Source of the DNA: Paraphaeosphaeria minitans
Taxonomy: Eukaryota; Ascomycota; Dothideomycetes; Pleosporales; Didymosphaeriaceae
Reading direction: 5' to 3'
NCBI GenBank assembly: GCA_015832175.1
Contig: WJXW01000001.1
Span: 1,054,001-1,118,000, forward strand
Length of the DNA stretch: 64,000 bases
Shown here one piece after another: positions 11,682 to 21,848 of the stretch. Position 1 is the first letter of the stretch, and every line of letters begins with the position of its first letter. The notes beneath the pieces were generated by a model. The model worked only from the letters and a program-made list of their open reading frames with translations, searched no databases and had not been told where the DNA came from. The translations under genes and the position numbers were made by a program.

Positions 11682-12877
11682 GCTGATCGCTGAGAGGACT
11701 GGGTAGTGTGAGTTTCACTCACCGGACGGCGCATTCGGCTTCGACGCTCCTTACGATGTAACGTTGTCATTCTTTTGGGGACAGAGCCTGGGCGAGATAC
11801 CTTTGATGTTAGTTTGTTTTTTTAGCGGAGAAGGCATGCGATGGATGAAGGGCAATGCGGGGACATACATGAGGGAAAGTGGTGGTTTGCTGAATAACCT
11901 TAATAGCTAATTCTGCCATTGCGCTGGCCTTTCTCTTTGTGCAGCTCTGGGCGATGGCTCGTGTCAAGTGAGGGTTCTTGCGACGATAAGGCCCTGTCGT
12001 CCGTGTGAGGTTGTCGATGTTCTACGGTTGTGTCTGTTCAGTGTTTGGGTTCCCCTGCTACGCGGTTGACCCACTGCGGCAGGACCCACCCATTCGCAAT
12101 GGCGTGGACGCCCTGCATACAGAAAAGTAGGTACAGGTAGACTAGGTAATGGTGACAGTTGCATGTCTGTTGAATAGTAGTCCCTCACTGTTTACGGTTG
12201 ATGGAGAAGCATGCGGTGGTGGTTTCAAGACAGCGCCGGGTGCCTGGCATTGGGGATAGACGGTGCGAAGGGCAGTCCCGCAAGCGCACCGCTTTTCCCC
12301 ACCACTTAACTTATCCTCGACTGCTCGACTGCTCGACTGCTCGACTGCTCGACTGCTCGACTGCTCGACTGGTGGGCCTTCCCGCTACGATTGCAAGAGT
12401 TGTCGTCCGCGGCACCGTCAAGCCGCACCTCCTTTGGACTGCTTGCCGAGGCCTCGGAGCCTTCCCGTGAAGCTTAACTCACACCCCCAGCAAGCCTGCG
12501 TCATAAGAGCGAAAATCATCCGCACTGCATTCGCCGCACATCACTTTGCATTCCTCCTGGACTTTCGCCACACATCACTATTCATCCCTCCTGGGGTTTT
12601 TTGCAGTTCACCGCTGCCTCCAAAGGAACTCTCGCTACGCCATTACTATTACAATCGCAATTCGCAAAGGCTGCAAAGGTGTCACTCGGCCAATCTTCAA
12701 AGCGCAGTGCCGCTCCACCTGCATTCCCTTGCCGAGTCCAAGCGCGTCTCCACGCCCCTCGGCTTACAAGTATTTGCTCCATATATTCTTTGGACGCCCC
12801 TTCTCGAGGCCTTTGGTCGCTGTCTCGCTCTTTTCCTCGTCCACCAGCGACCGCGCCACTCATTCATATAGCCCACC
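11682..12877. other. Intergenic; MFS promoter and long leader
   Basis: Contains the 8-bp tandem repeat at 12316-12371 and a pyrimidine-rich leader ending in CCCACC before the MFS start codon. No gene is seen; the ORFs of up to 202 codons near 12263-12871 are repeat-driven or shadows. Confidence 0.45.
12316..12371. repeat. 8-bp minisatellite, seven copies
   Basis: Seven perfect copies of CTCGACTG upstream of the MFS transporter gene. Confidence 0.95.
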
Positions 12878-14776
12878 ATGGACGCCGCCGACAAGACCAT
12901 CTCCAGGGCCGAGGAGGACGCCAGCCCCGAGCGCTTCCAGCGCCACGACGAGGAAGCGCATGTCGAGAAGATGGAAGCACATGAGCCCATTGCGCGAACA
13001 TACACATACTCGACCTCCTCTTCATCATGTTCGGGCGACCCCAACGCCGAACGCGATGCTACCGTGTCGCGAGCCCCTACACAGCGAGAAGACGTCGACC
13101 TCGAGCGCCATCCGACTGCATTGAGCCGTATCCAGACACAACGCAGCCAGCACAGCGCTACAGTGGGGGCCAGTCTTAAGAGCAGGCAGTCTAGGAAGCC
13201 GTTGCCTCCATTCGGCGCCGGGAAACGATATCCACCGCCTCTGCCAGAAAGAGAAGAGTATGTCGTTGAATTTGAGGGGCCCGATGATCCTCTGCACGCG
13301 CAGAATTGGCCTATGAAGAAGAAGCTCTTGACTGGCGCGATGCTTGGATTTACCACTCTTACCGCGGCGTTTGGTAGCTCCATTTTCAGCGCTGCGACTC
13401 GCGTAGTAGCTCAGCAGTATGGTGTCGGTATTACCGTCGGTGTGTTGGGAACATCCTTCTACGTCTTGGGTTTTGCCACTGGTCCGATTCTGTGGGCGCC
13501 TCTTTCAGAATTGAAGGGGAGACGTCTGCCGCTCGTCATCGCCTCTCTGGGCTTTTCCATCTTCAACATCGGTGTTGCGACAGGAAAAGACCTGCAAACT
13601 ATCCTCATTTGTCGTTTCTTTGCTGGTTTCTTCGGTGCTTGTCCTCTGACTGTGAGTACTCACATCTATCCCACACGGTCATATACTAATATACCACAGT
13701 GTGTCGCTGCTGTTTTCTCTGACATGTTCGACAACCGCACTCGTGGCATGGCTATTACCATATTCTCAATGATGGTCTTCACTGGTCCCTTACTAGCACC
13801 TTTCATTGGTGGCTTCATCGTCATGTCCCATCTTGGCTGGCGATGGACGGAGTACATCATCGCTATCATGGGTTTTACCGCTTTTACCTTGAACGTCTTG
13901 TTCCTCGAGGAGTCCTACCCACCGGAGATCCTTGTCAAGAAAGCGTCCGAGCTGCGTCGTAGAACTAAGAATTGGGGTATACATGCCAAGCAGGAGGAAA
14001 TCGAAATCGACTTCAAGGAGCTCATGCAAAAGAATTTCAGTCGTCCGATAAAAATGCTTGTCAGCGAGCCCATCGTCCTGCTCTTATCTATTTATATGTC
14101 CTTCATCTATGGGCTGCTGTATCTTTTCTTGACAGCGTACCCTCTTGTCTTCCAGGGGGTCCACCATATGAATTTGGGAATTGGAGGTTTGCCTTTCCTA
14201 GGCATGATTACTGGAGAATTGCTGGCCGGTACCTTGATTTTCATCCGCCAACCGGGATACCAGAAGAAGCTCGCTGCGAACAACAACATACCGATTCCCG
14301 AATGGCGTCTGCCCGAGATCATTGCCGGAGGTGTATGTTTCGCTGTCGGCATCTTCTGGTTCGGGTGGACTGGCTACAAAGAGTCAATCCACTGGATCGT
14401 ACCGACATTGTCCGGTTTACTGATTGGCTTTGGACTTCTGAGTATCTTCTTGCAGGCGTTGAACTACCTTGTCGACGCCTATCTCATGGTAACCCCACTT
14501 CTTCTCCGTGCCTTCCTGGACTGCGATTTGGCTGACTGTTTGTAGTTCGCCGCCTCCGCCATCGCCGCAAACACCTTCCTGCGTAGTATCTTCGGAGCTG
14601 TGTTCCCGCTCTTCGCGCAGCAAATGTTCAAAGGCATGGGCATCCAGTACGCCGCCACTCTTCTAGGATGCATTGCCGCTCTGCTTGTTCCCGTGCCGAT
14701 ATGGTTCTACCTCCGAGGTGCGAAGATCCGAGAAAAGAGTGCTTACGCATCGACGATCAAGCCAGCGCAAGACTAG
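12878..14776 (+). CDS. MFS transporter, DHA1 drug/polyamine:H+ antiporter type
   Basis: Exons 12878-13651, 13700-14488 and 14546-14776 encode 597 aa. The first intron is 48 nt, in frame and without a stop, so retention would insert 16 residues. The second (GTAACC to TGTAG) must be removed to reach the true C-terminus. A charged cytosolic N-terminus of about 145 residues precedes the usual lead-in [11 protein letters not shown] and twelve predicted helices. The loop between TM2 and TM3 has [13 protein letters not shown], matching the MFS motif (PxSExxGRR) of the DHA1/TPO-FLU1-CAF5 group. It is probably a plasma-membrane exporter of drugs or polyamines; the substrate cannot be read from sequence. 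It converges on the SDR gene at 15498. Confidence 0.9.
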
Positions 14777-15497
14777 CTTTGTCAAGCATAGTACAAGAAA
14801 CAAGGCTTGGGTCTGAGTAGAAAGGATGCGGGATTTTTCGGGTAAGAATGTAGCGCTTTTGGCAGGAACAAGGGGAAGTGTGGGTGCACGTTTCTTGAAA
14901 TTGAGGTGACGCGCTGTTTTGTCCTTGTATATGATACCACTAGCTGGGCGTCGGATCACGCCGGATAGCAATCCTCGCACTAATTGTCTTTAGTTCAGTT
15001 GTTATTCATCATTGGAGCTTTGTCTATAAGCGAAGAGATATATCTGTCAGTTCACACGATCGGTTACATATTGTTATCAATGATGTTACGTTAACACGGA
15101 ACTTGCTGTCACGATACTTACCGCTTCCATAACTGTGCCTGGCCACGAATTGGAGCATACACTCACAGTGGCTGCCAGTGAAATGTTGATCTGTTGTGGC
15201 TATGAGTCGTCAGGACGGAAAATCAAAATATGGGGGTTTTAAATGTACCGTGCAGTGAATTCTTACAGGAAGAGATGTAAGTCTTCTGTGTCGAGCCCGG
15301 TGTACAGCCCCTCTGGAACAACGATTCAACGCCCATACTCTTGACCTTGTATTGTATCAGGCCCTTCTCCGAATACCCCCCTTTCGTCCACTTCCCAGCC
15401 TTGCGGCATCCACTACAGCCATTGAAACGACAGAATGATGTCCTAGTACTATAGGAAAGCGGGCATGAATTTCTGCAAGCGACAATAGGTATGACGT
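14777..15497. other. Convergent intergenic region
   Basis: Lies between the 3' ends of the MFS gene (+) and the SDR gene (-). AT-rich in the middle. No gene or repeat seen. Confidence 0.5.
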
Positions 15498-16415
15498 CTA
15501 CCGTGAAGTGTAACCCCCATCCACCATCAACGCGCTCCCCGTAACAAAGCTGCTCCTCCCACCAGCGAGATACAACACGCCATCCGCAATCTCCTTCGGG
15601 TTTCCCATCCTCTGCATCGGTACTGCTGTTTGTATGCGCTCATCCATCGCTTTCTTAACAGCGGGGTCTTTGGTCGTCATGGGCGTCTCCGTGTAACCCG
15701 GACATATCGCATTGACCCTCAGTCCTTGAGCGGCGTAGTCCTCCGATGCTGTGCGCGTAAGGCCGATGACAGCGTGCTTCGACACGGTATAGGCGGTAGA
15801 AAGCGTGATGCCGACAATACCCTGGATGGAGCTGAAGTTGACAATCGAGCCGCGCTGGAGTGGTCTGCGGTCAATAGAAGAGAGGATAGGATCTTGTTTC
15901 AGCATGATCTGGGCCGCGGCGCGAAGCACGAAAAAGGTGCCGTTTAGGTTGATGTCGAGAACCTTCTGCCAGTCTTGCGTCTCCGCGAATGCAGCGCCTC
16001 CCTGGTGTTTGATTGCGATTCCCGCAGCGTTTACAACATAATCAAGCCGGCCGAATGTGCGCGCCGCTTGGTGAACGGCTCGTGTGACTTCTTGCTCGCT
16101 CGAAACATCGACGGCGTAGGTTTCGATGTGTAACGGTGATGTTCGTACGTGGTTGTCTGGCATGGATGCTGCAACCAAGAGATCCCTGACTTGGGCCAGA
16201 GATTCACGGTTACGGTCGAGCAATGCAATGCCTGCGGCTCCTTCTTGCACAAAAGCCTTTGCGCACGCCTGTCCGATTCCAGATGCTGCTCCTGTAATGA
16301 GAGCAAAACCAGGAACGTCCATTGTGCTCCGCTGTGAACCTGCAGACCTCTGGGGCTCAATATGTCTCGCAACTTGCTCGAGGCGGGATTTTGAGGAGGC
16401 AGCCGTGTCGGACAT
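15498..16415 (-). CDS. Short-chain dehydrogenase/reductase (classical SDR)
   Basis: A single open frame of 305 aa. The NAD(P)-binding motif TGAASGIG is at residues 41-48, NAAG follows, the catalytic Ser is in NFSSIQG and YTVSK supplies the YxxxK pair. The C-terminal part reads RVNAICPGYTETPM, then GSALMVDGGYTSR. Start choice is open: Met32 (MDVPGFALITG) would give a normal-length SDR of 274 aa, and the extra 31 residues are polar. The acidic residue after beta-2 (LLDRN) favours NAD over NADP. It probably oxidises or reduces a hydroxy/keto substrate in the cytosol. It lies at the edge of the SDR-regulator-permease-monooxygenase group, so a role in the same pathway is possible but unproven. Confidence 0.9.
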   Translation of the reverse strand: MSDTAASSKSRLEQVARHIEPQRSAGSQRSTMDVPGFALITGAASGIGQACAKAFVQEGAAGIALLDRNRESLAQVRDLLVAASMPDNHVRTSPLHIETYAVDVSSEQEVTRAVHQAARTFGRLDYVVNAAGIAIKHQGGAAFAETQDWQKVLDINLNGTFFVLRAAAQIMLKQDPILSSIDRRPLQRGSIVNFSSIQGIVGITLSTAYTVSKHAVIGLTRTASEDYAAQGLRVNAICPGYTETPMTTKDPAVKKAMDERIQTAVPMQRMGNPKEIADGVLYLAGGRSSFVTGSALMVDGGYTSR

Positions 16416-17990
16416 GGTATGATAACGATCCAGCAGATGGCCATGCTGCTATACATTTATCATCCCTTCTCAGTCCTTCCGTTGCTCTTGCAGAGTTAAA
16501 GCGGGGTCGCTTTCAATTACCTTGCGAAGATATCTGATAATCTGGGGAAGCTTTCCTATTCCAAAATCGCCCACTTTGCAACGTCGCTAGCGCCACTCAT
16601 CCCGCCCACTCTTGCAGCTCTAGCAACAAGCACAGATACCGATCACAGCGGGCGCAGAGTAAAATCGGACTTGTTGTAAAGCTAATCCGAGTCTAACTTG
16701 CACCCGTTATAAATCTTTCAAGTGGCAGTTGTACATGAGTCCACAAATGCACAGACTGAGCTCTCGTTCCCAAGTATTGATTCCAGGACTACATTCAGCT
16801 CAGTACTAGATATACCGTGGTGCCACATACCGGTGATCGGAAACAATCGGAGCCCTGACTTCCTTTTCGGCGTATCCAGCTTTGCTCCACTCCACATGAG
16901 CTCAACAGCATCGTGGTAAATCCGCGGGTTTTTCTCTACCTAGATAATTGCAGTGCAACCCGTCCTCCAAATTTATCTCCTTTACTCCCCAGCCCCCTCC
17001 TCTCGCAATCTCCGCGTACGCAACGACGTTTCGCTAGGCTACCTGCTTATCTGCCTTTGAAGCAACATGACATATCGATATCCTATCGCTCTCCACCAGT
17101 ACCGTGTTCAGGATGGTTCTGCACCAGAGCTCCTCGGGGTTCTTGCAGCGCCCCATGGCAATCGAGAGGGAGACTACACCAAAGAGCACGTGAGCTGCAG
17201 TAGACGCCGCGATGGAGGTAGGGAAGCACGCAGGGAACAGATTCGTGAAGGCGTTGTAGGTCTTCCAGTATCTTACTCCGCCGGAGGAGCTGTCGCAAAT
17301 AAATTACCATGAAGGGGAGGGGGTCATTCCTCTGACGCTGAAGGTCAATCGATAATTGAGCGGCAGAGCTGATGCCGTCATTGGAGCAGATGTATATAAG
17401 GATGCGGGGAGTCACATTGGACTGCTTACACTGCCCGAGGAAGTTGAGGGCGGGTGCTATTGCAGGCTCTATGGCTCTCTGCAGTTTTGCGTACGGGCCG
17501 ATCATGTTAACGAGCTCGCACCTCAATGTTAGCACGCTTGCCCTTGGGAGTCGTTGTCAATGCAGTTCGACGTATTCGACATGTGCTTGGTGGTCGCACG
17601 TACACGTGCAGAACATGGCGAGGTGGGCCGTCTGCGCATTCCGTGGCGTCCAGAATTGAATGCTTGATGTAAGGTTTAAGAAGTCGCCAAGAGCCATGGG
17701 ATGTCCTGGTGCGGTCGTTGTCGAGTGATATAAAAGCTTCCATTACCTACTTGAAACAAAAGGGCGAATCGTTGCGAAAGTCATGCGGCACAGCTGCTTA
17801 CCTTCTGTTAGTGACGAGGCGTGACATCTGAACGTGTATGTAACGTAAGCCAAGCGATTTCGGTACGACGGGAAGGAGTTTGTCAAATAGTATGGGAGAA
17901 GTTTCGAATAGATGCTGATTTTCTACGTATTACATTGGGAATGCATCCTTGGTAGGGAATGGCCTAGATGATGGAAATTTCTCATTGTTC
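16416..17990. other. 1.6-kb stretch without a recognised gene
   Basis: Separates the two minus-strand SDR genes. ORFs at 17067-17312 (+) and 17083-17743 (-) reach 150 codons but show no domain. A very small or decayed gene cannot be excluded. Confidence 0.4.
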
Positions 17991-18889
17991 CTAACATACC
18001 CATCCACCATCGACATTATACACAGCACCTGTAACGAACGACGCTTCGTCACTGAGTAAGAATGCAATGACTTGCGCCACCTCAATTGGTTCCGCTCTTC
18101 TCTTCTGTGCAGTAACCTGTAGGCCCTTTTTGACGTGCTCAGGATCTTCGCCCTGCGACATTGGCGTATTCACAGACCCTGGGCGAAGACATTAGCATAC
18201 CCTCCACCATGTCGGCTTGGGCTATACACTGCGCTTACCTGGAGAAACGCAATTAACCCTGATGTATTGGTTTTCTTTCGCGGCTGTGCGAGTCAAAGAA
18301 ATAACAGCAGCCTTTGTCGCACAATACGCCGCATTCCCGGCTGCTCCAAACTGTCCGAACACGCTCGCTGCAGAAACCTGGGATAAAACTCAATATTCTG
18401 ATTCCTAGTACCGTGGAAACAATCTTACAATGCTGCCACCATAACCCATAGCGTTGAGTTGCGCACGGATACAATTGAACACCCCCTTGCTGTTCACTGC
18501 GAAAGATCGATCCCAGTCATCGTCTGAGAGCTCAGCTACCGGATTAGTCTTGCAGATGATACCAGCCATGTTCACTGCACCGTCCACTTGGCCATACTTC
18601 CTCTTTGTGGAGATGACCCAAGCATCAACAGAGGCAGGATCTCGCACATCGACCACAGCCCACATATGCTTATGTGGGTCCGATAAAGACTGCACGGCGG
18701 CGTGCACTGCATCTTGGTTAATATCCGCTAAAGATAACATTGCGCCGCGAGAGGCCAGGAGCTTCGCAGTTGCAAAACCCATGCCTGAAGCAGCACCAGT
18801 AATGCAAACCTTGCCTATACGTTAGCTAAAGCACCTGAACTAGTTGAGCCGCAAAGGGTACATACCACTTTGTCTGAGAATCCAGCCAT
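17991..18889 (-). CDS. Short-chain dehydrogenase/reductase, four exons
   Basis: Exons on the minus strand are 18889-18866, 18809-18429, 18377-18239 and 18178-17991, giving 243 aa with every phase consistent. The start reads [19 protein letters not shown], so the cofactor motif TGAASGMG is at residues 12-19. LADIN after beta-2 suggests NAD preference. Exon 3 restores [15 protein letters not shown] and the catalytic YCATK, which no single ORF contains. The end [12 protein letters not shown] is typical of classical SDRs. Three introns in 900 bp contrasts with the intronless SDR at 15498, so the two are not a recent duplication. It lies 240 bp downstream of the Zn2Cys6 regulator on the same strand, which may be its controller. 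Confidence 0.88.
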
Positions 18890-19129
18890 ATTACTTTTGT
18901 TCGTACCGCGACAATTCGACGAGAGATGGATCAGCATCAATTGTGTCCTTTTGACAGCCGCCTGAATACCAACAGTTAGAGAGAAGAAGGACTACTTCCT
19001 TTGATTTGATCTTGAAGTGTACTTGAATACTAATGAGATAGCGTCGTGAGTGCAACTTTTGGCTGCCAGAGGAGACGTTGGTCTTTCCATAAGGGAAGTA
19101 TCCCCGATGTCCAATGAAAAGGCGTATAG

Positions 19130-21250
19130 TCATGATGGACCCATCATAGTTTGTGCTGAAGACTCGCCCCCATCCACTAACATGTTCTCCTGTTGCCAGA
19201 TCCGTTCAAGATTGTTCAGAGTACCGCTGAACACGCTCAGGCCGCTCTTTCTCGTAGCACCATTCAGCCAAAGTGCAAATGAAGCCTGGACTTCAGGATG
19301 CATAGCCGCTGAGGCTGCGACAAATACGGGCCATAGGAGTCTTGCAAAACCGAAAGCTGCATCCGAATCCGTAGGGTTGCACTTGAATAGACAGTCACGC
19401 ACACGCTCCACTTTCTTTTGCAGTAAGACTGAATCCAGATCGTAGACCTTGCGATAGAAGTAAATCGACAGCGCATTTTGCATCGCGTCGAGCATATTCT
19501 CAACAGCTGGATCTGTACAATGGTCGATGTTCATTGGTTGTCGCATCTGGTTGATGCACTTTTCGACGGCTTTGGCGCGGCTTAGAAAGTCCTTCACGCT
19601 CAGATTACCTGACGGCGGCCCTCCTTGTTGAACTGTGTCTTTCTCACGAGTGAGTCGGATTACGAGTGAAACCAAAAACAGCCATGTCTCCGGCACGCCA
19701 AAGATCTCGGGGTAAAGTGTCGCAGACCAGATACCTGGGTATTCGAGATGCAGATCGTTCTCTCCTTCTTCTTGGCCCTTGACACGCTTCATGTCTTGAT
19801 CTAGGTCACTCCAAGGTCCAAGACAGAAAGACATGTTGTCCTGAAAGATAGCAAGTCCACTGGTTTCGACAGCCTCACGCACGTGCCGTCGATGACTAGA
19901 GTCTAGGCTTTCTACCGACGTGCTCTCGTGCAGAATCCTCTCAAAGGCGTAGCAATGATGGAGCAGTCGAACTTTTCGCGATTTCTTACGGTTAAGCCCT
20001 CGGAGTCGTATGAATTTTTCTGCTTCTAAGAAGTAGCATTCTGTTTGGTCGCGATTGCCAGTCACCATCGACACTTGAACAAGCGTGAGGAGTGCCATAA
20101 GGATGGACTTGTACTTGGCCGTCTTGGGAATATTGTATGCTGTCTTGAGCATGCTCTTGCAGGATCGTCGGGCGTATTGCTGGTATCTCCTCGCTTGATC
20201 CAGCCACGTTGAAGATTGAGAGAGACCGCCCATACTGAAGGCACTCACCGCAAGGATCCCGTGGAAGAGACAAAGACTCGCAGAGTCTATACTTTCTCCA
20301 AGGGTGAGAGCTGCCAGACAGTTCTTAGCGTGAGGAATAAACAGTACGTGCCACGGAGTTTTGCTGTGCCTGAATGGCGTCAAAAGTTGGAGTACTGCTG
20401 TTTGATAATGTTTCAGTAACATGACAGCATCGCTGGGCACTATGTTTCCAGCAGCGGTGACAACAGACCCAGGGCCACAGCCCACTGGAGTATTCATCTG
20501 TGTGTACGAAGCATCTGGGTGAAACGGAAGGGTTCCTGCACCGGGCTGATATGATGAAGAGTCCAGAATAGGTATCATGCTATCGTCGATTATTTCCTCG
20601 ATGCGACTACCATCTAGAGTAATTTCTGGTATGTCGAATATATCAGAGTGGATTCCTTGAAAAGTCGGCTCGAAAATAGTGTCTATCCACTGTTGCGTTC
20701 TCGGCGAAAAACCTGTGTTCGTCGCGCACACAAGCTCATCATATTGCGGAGAGGTAACATGAGCATCCTCTACGACGCCGTTCAATGGTGCATGCAAGAT
20801 TTTTACATCTGCCATCGACTGTATCAGGCGAAACGCACCAAAAGGCCCGTGAGAGATTTGCACATCTCTTGTCTCAGCGGCTTCCTCACACTCTTCATCA
20901 ATCTGTGAAAGACTCCGATTGACCAACGTCGAAGGCACAGCCGAGGTGATCCATTCACTCATTGATTTTCTTTCTTCCTCAGTAAGGAGTGGTCTTCGAA
21001 AGCGAAGGCTCGAAGCCTCCGGAGCGCCCTCAAAGTCGAAGAAAATAGCCTTTTCATATCCGCCGCATACGATTTCACTACTTCGGCATGTTGAGCACGT
21101 CGGGCGTCCTTCGTCACATTTCATATGCCGGTTTCGGCACTAAATCGTATCAGCAAGGCGCTGAGGACAGTGGAGTGAGTATGGGAGACAGACCGTAGCA
21201 CATCCGCCGAACGATCGGCTGCGCACGGGCTCGGCTGCAGGTGTGTCCAT
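19130..21250 (-). CDS. Zn2Cys6 fungal transcription factor
   Basis: Exon 1 is 21250-21194 and exon 2 is 21139-19130 (688 aa). The 54-nt intron splits the zinc cluster, a common place in this family. The joined cluster is canonical C-x2-C-x6-C-x6-C-x2-C-x6-C with C17, C20, C27, C34, C37 and C44. The large C-terminal part resembles the Fungal_trans_2 domain (helical; LLTLVQVSMVTGNRDQTECY, then EKFIRLRGLNRK). It should be nuclear and bind CGG half-sites. It is divergent from the amino-acid permease, with a CCG-N9-CGG palindrome at 21702-21722 between them, so it is a likely pathway regulator of the permease and perhaps the SDR and monooxygenase. Targets are inference. Confidence 0.9.
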
Positions 21251-21848
21251 GTCAGTGGTCGTATTGACCTGCTTGTACGGCTGTAAAAGCAGGTTTTAGA
21301 GGTAGAAGCCATCGTAAAAGCTTCTTGTGACGACTCTCGATGGGTTCTGACGGAAGAGGAAAGTTATCGAGAGTTGCCCAGCCATTCGTTGGGCTGGTGG
21401 CGCACAAAGCGCTAAGACGGGTAGGCAGGTAGGTACCTAGCCCGTTTGAGAGCTAGTCGCGTTGTCACTTGCCTCAAGTTTACAACTCCATGGATCAAAT
21501 TCATTTTCAGTCCCGTCGATACTTGCCTTCAGTTCATAAAATTTGAGTATGTTATTACACCCCATGCAGACGAAAGGCCGCAGATAGGGCCTTGGATCTA
21601 TCCTGATCCTGGAAAGATGAACCCGCGGCACGGCTGCTACCCCATTTCCCCCAGATTTGGCGTGATGGCTTGCGAGAGGGATTAACAGGAGTTGATGGTG
21701 GAGGCCGAGAAGGTCTCGGCCTGATATGCACAGATGCTTAGGTGAATAGAGCCAGGTCTATTATCAACTCAATATAAGTCGCACTGACCCAGACTACGAT
21801 TGTAAAATTCCACTCTTCACTAGTATTTCCTCAAAAGAAATTTCCTCC
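21251..21848. promoter_or_regulatory. Divergent promoter, regulator / permease
   Basis: 598-bp region between the Zn2Cys6 gene (-) and the permease (+). It contains the palindrome at 21702-21722, a GGTAGGCAGGTAGGTACCTAG stretch near 21421-21440, and a TATAAG-like sequence just before 21780. Confidence 0.55.
21702..21722. promoter_or_regulatory. Candidate Zn2Cys6 operator: 9-bp palindrome with CCG-N9-CGG
   Basis: Perfect 9-bp inverted arms AGGCCGAGA and TCTCGGCCT with a 3-bp spacer. The CGG triplets are everted (CCG-N9-CGG), a form bound by dimeric Zn2Cys6 factors. It is about 127 bp before the first permease ATG and 450 bp from the regulator start. Confidence 0.5.

Noticed and set aside
17083..17743. 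Overlapping minus-strand ORFs between the two SDR genes
   Set aside because: No domain, no consistent splice chain and plus-strand frames equally open.
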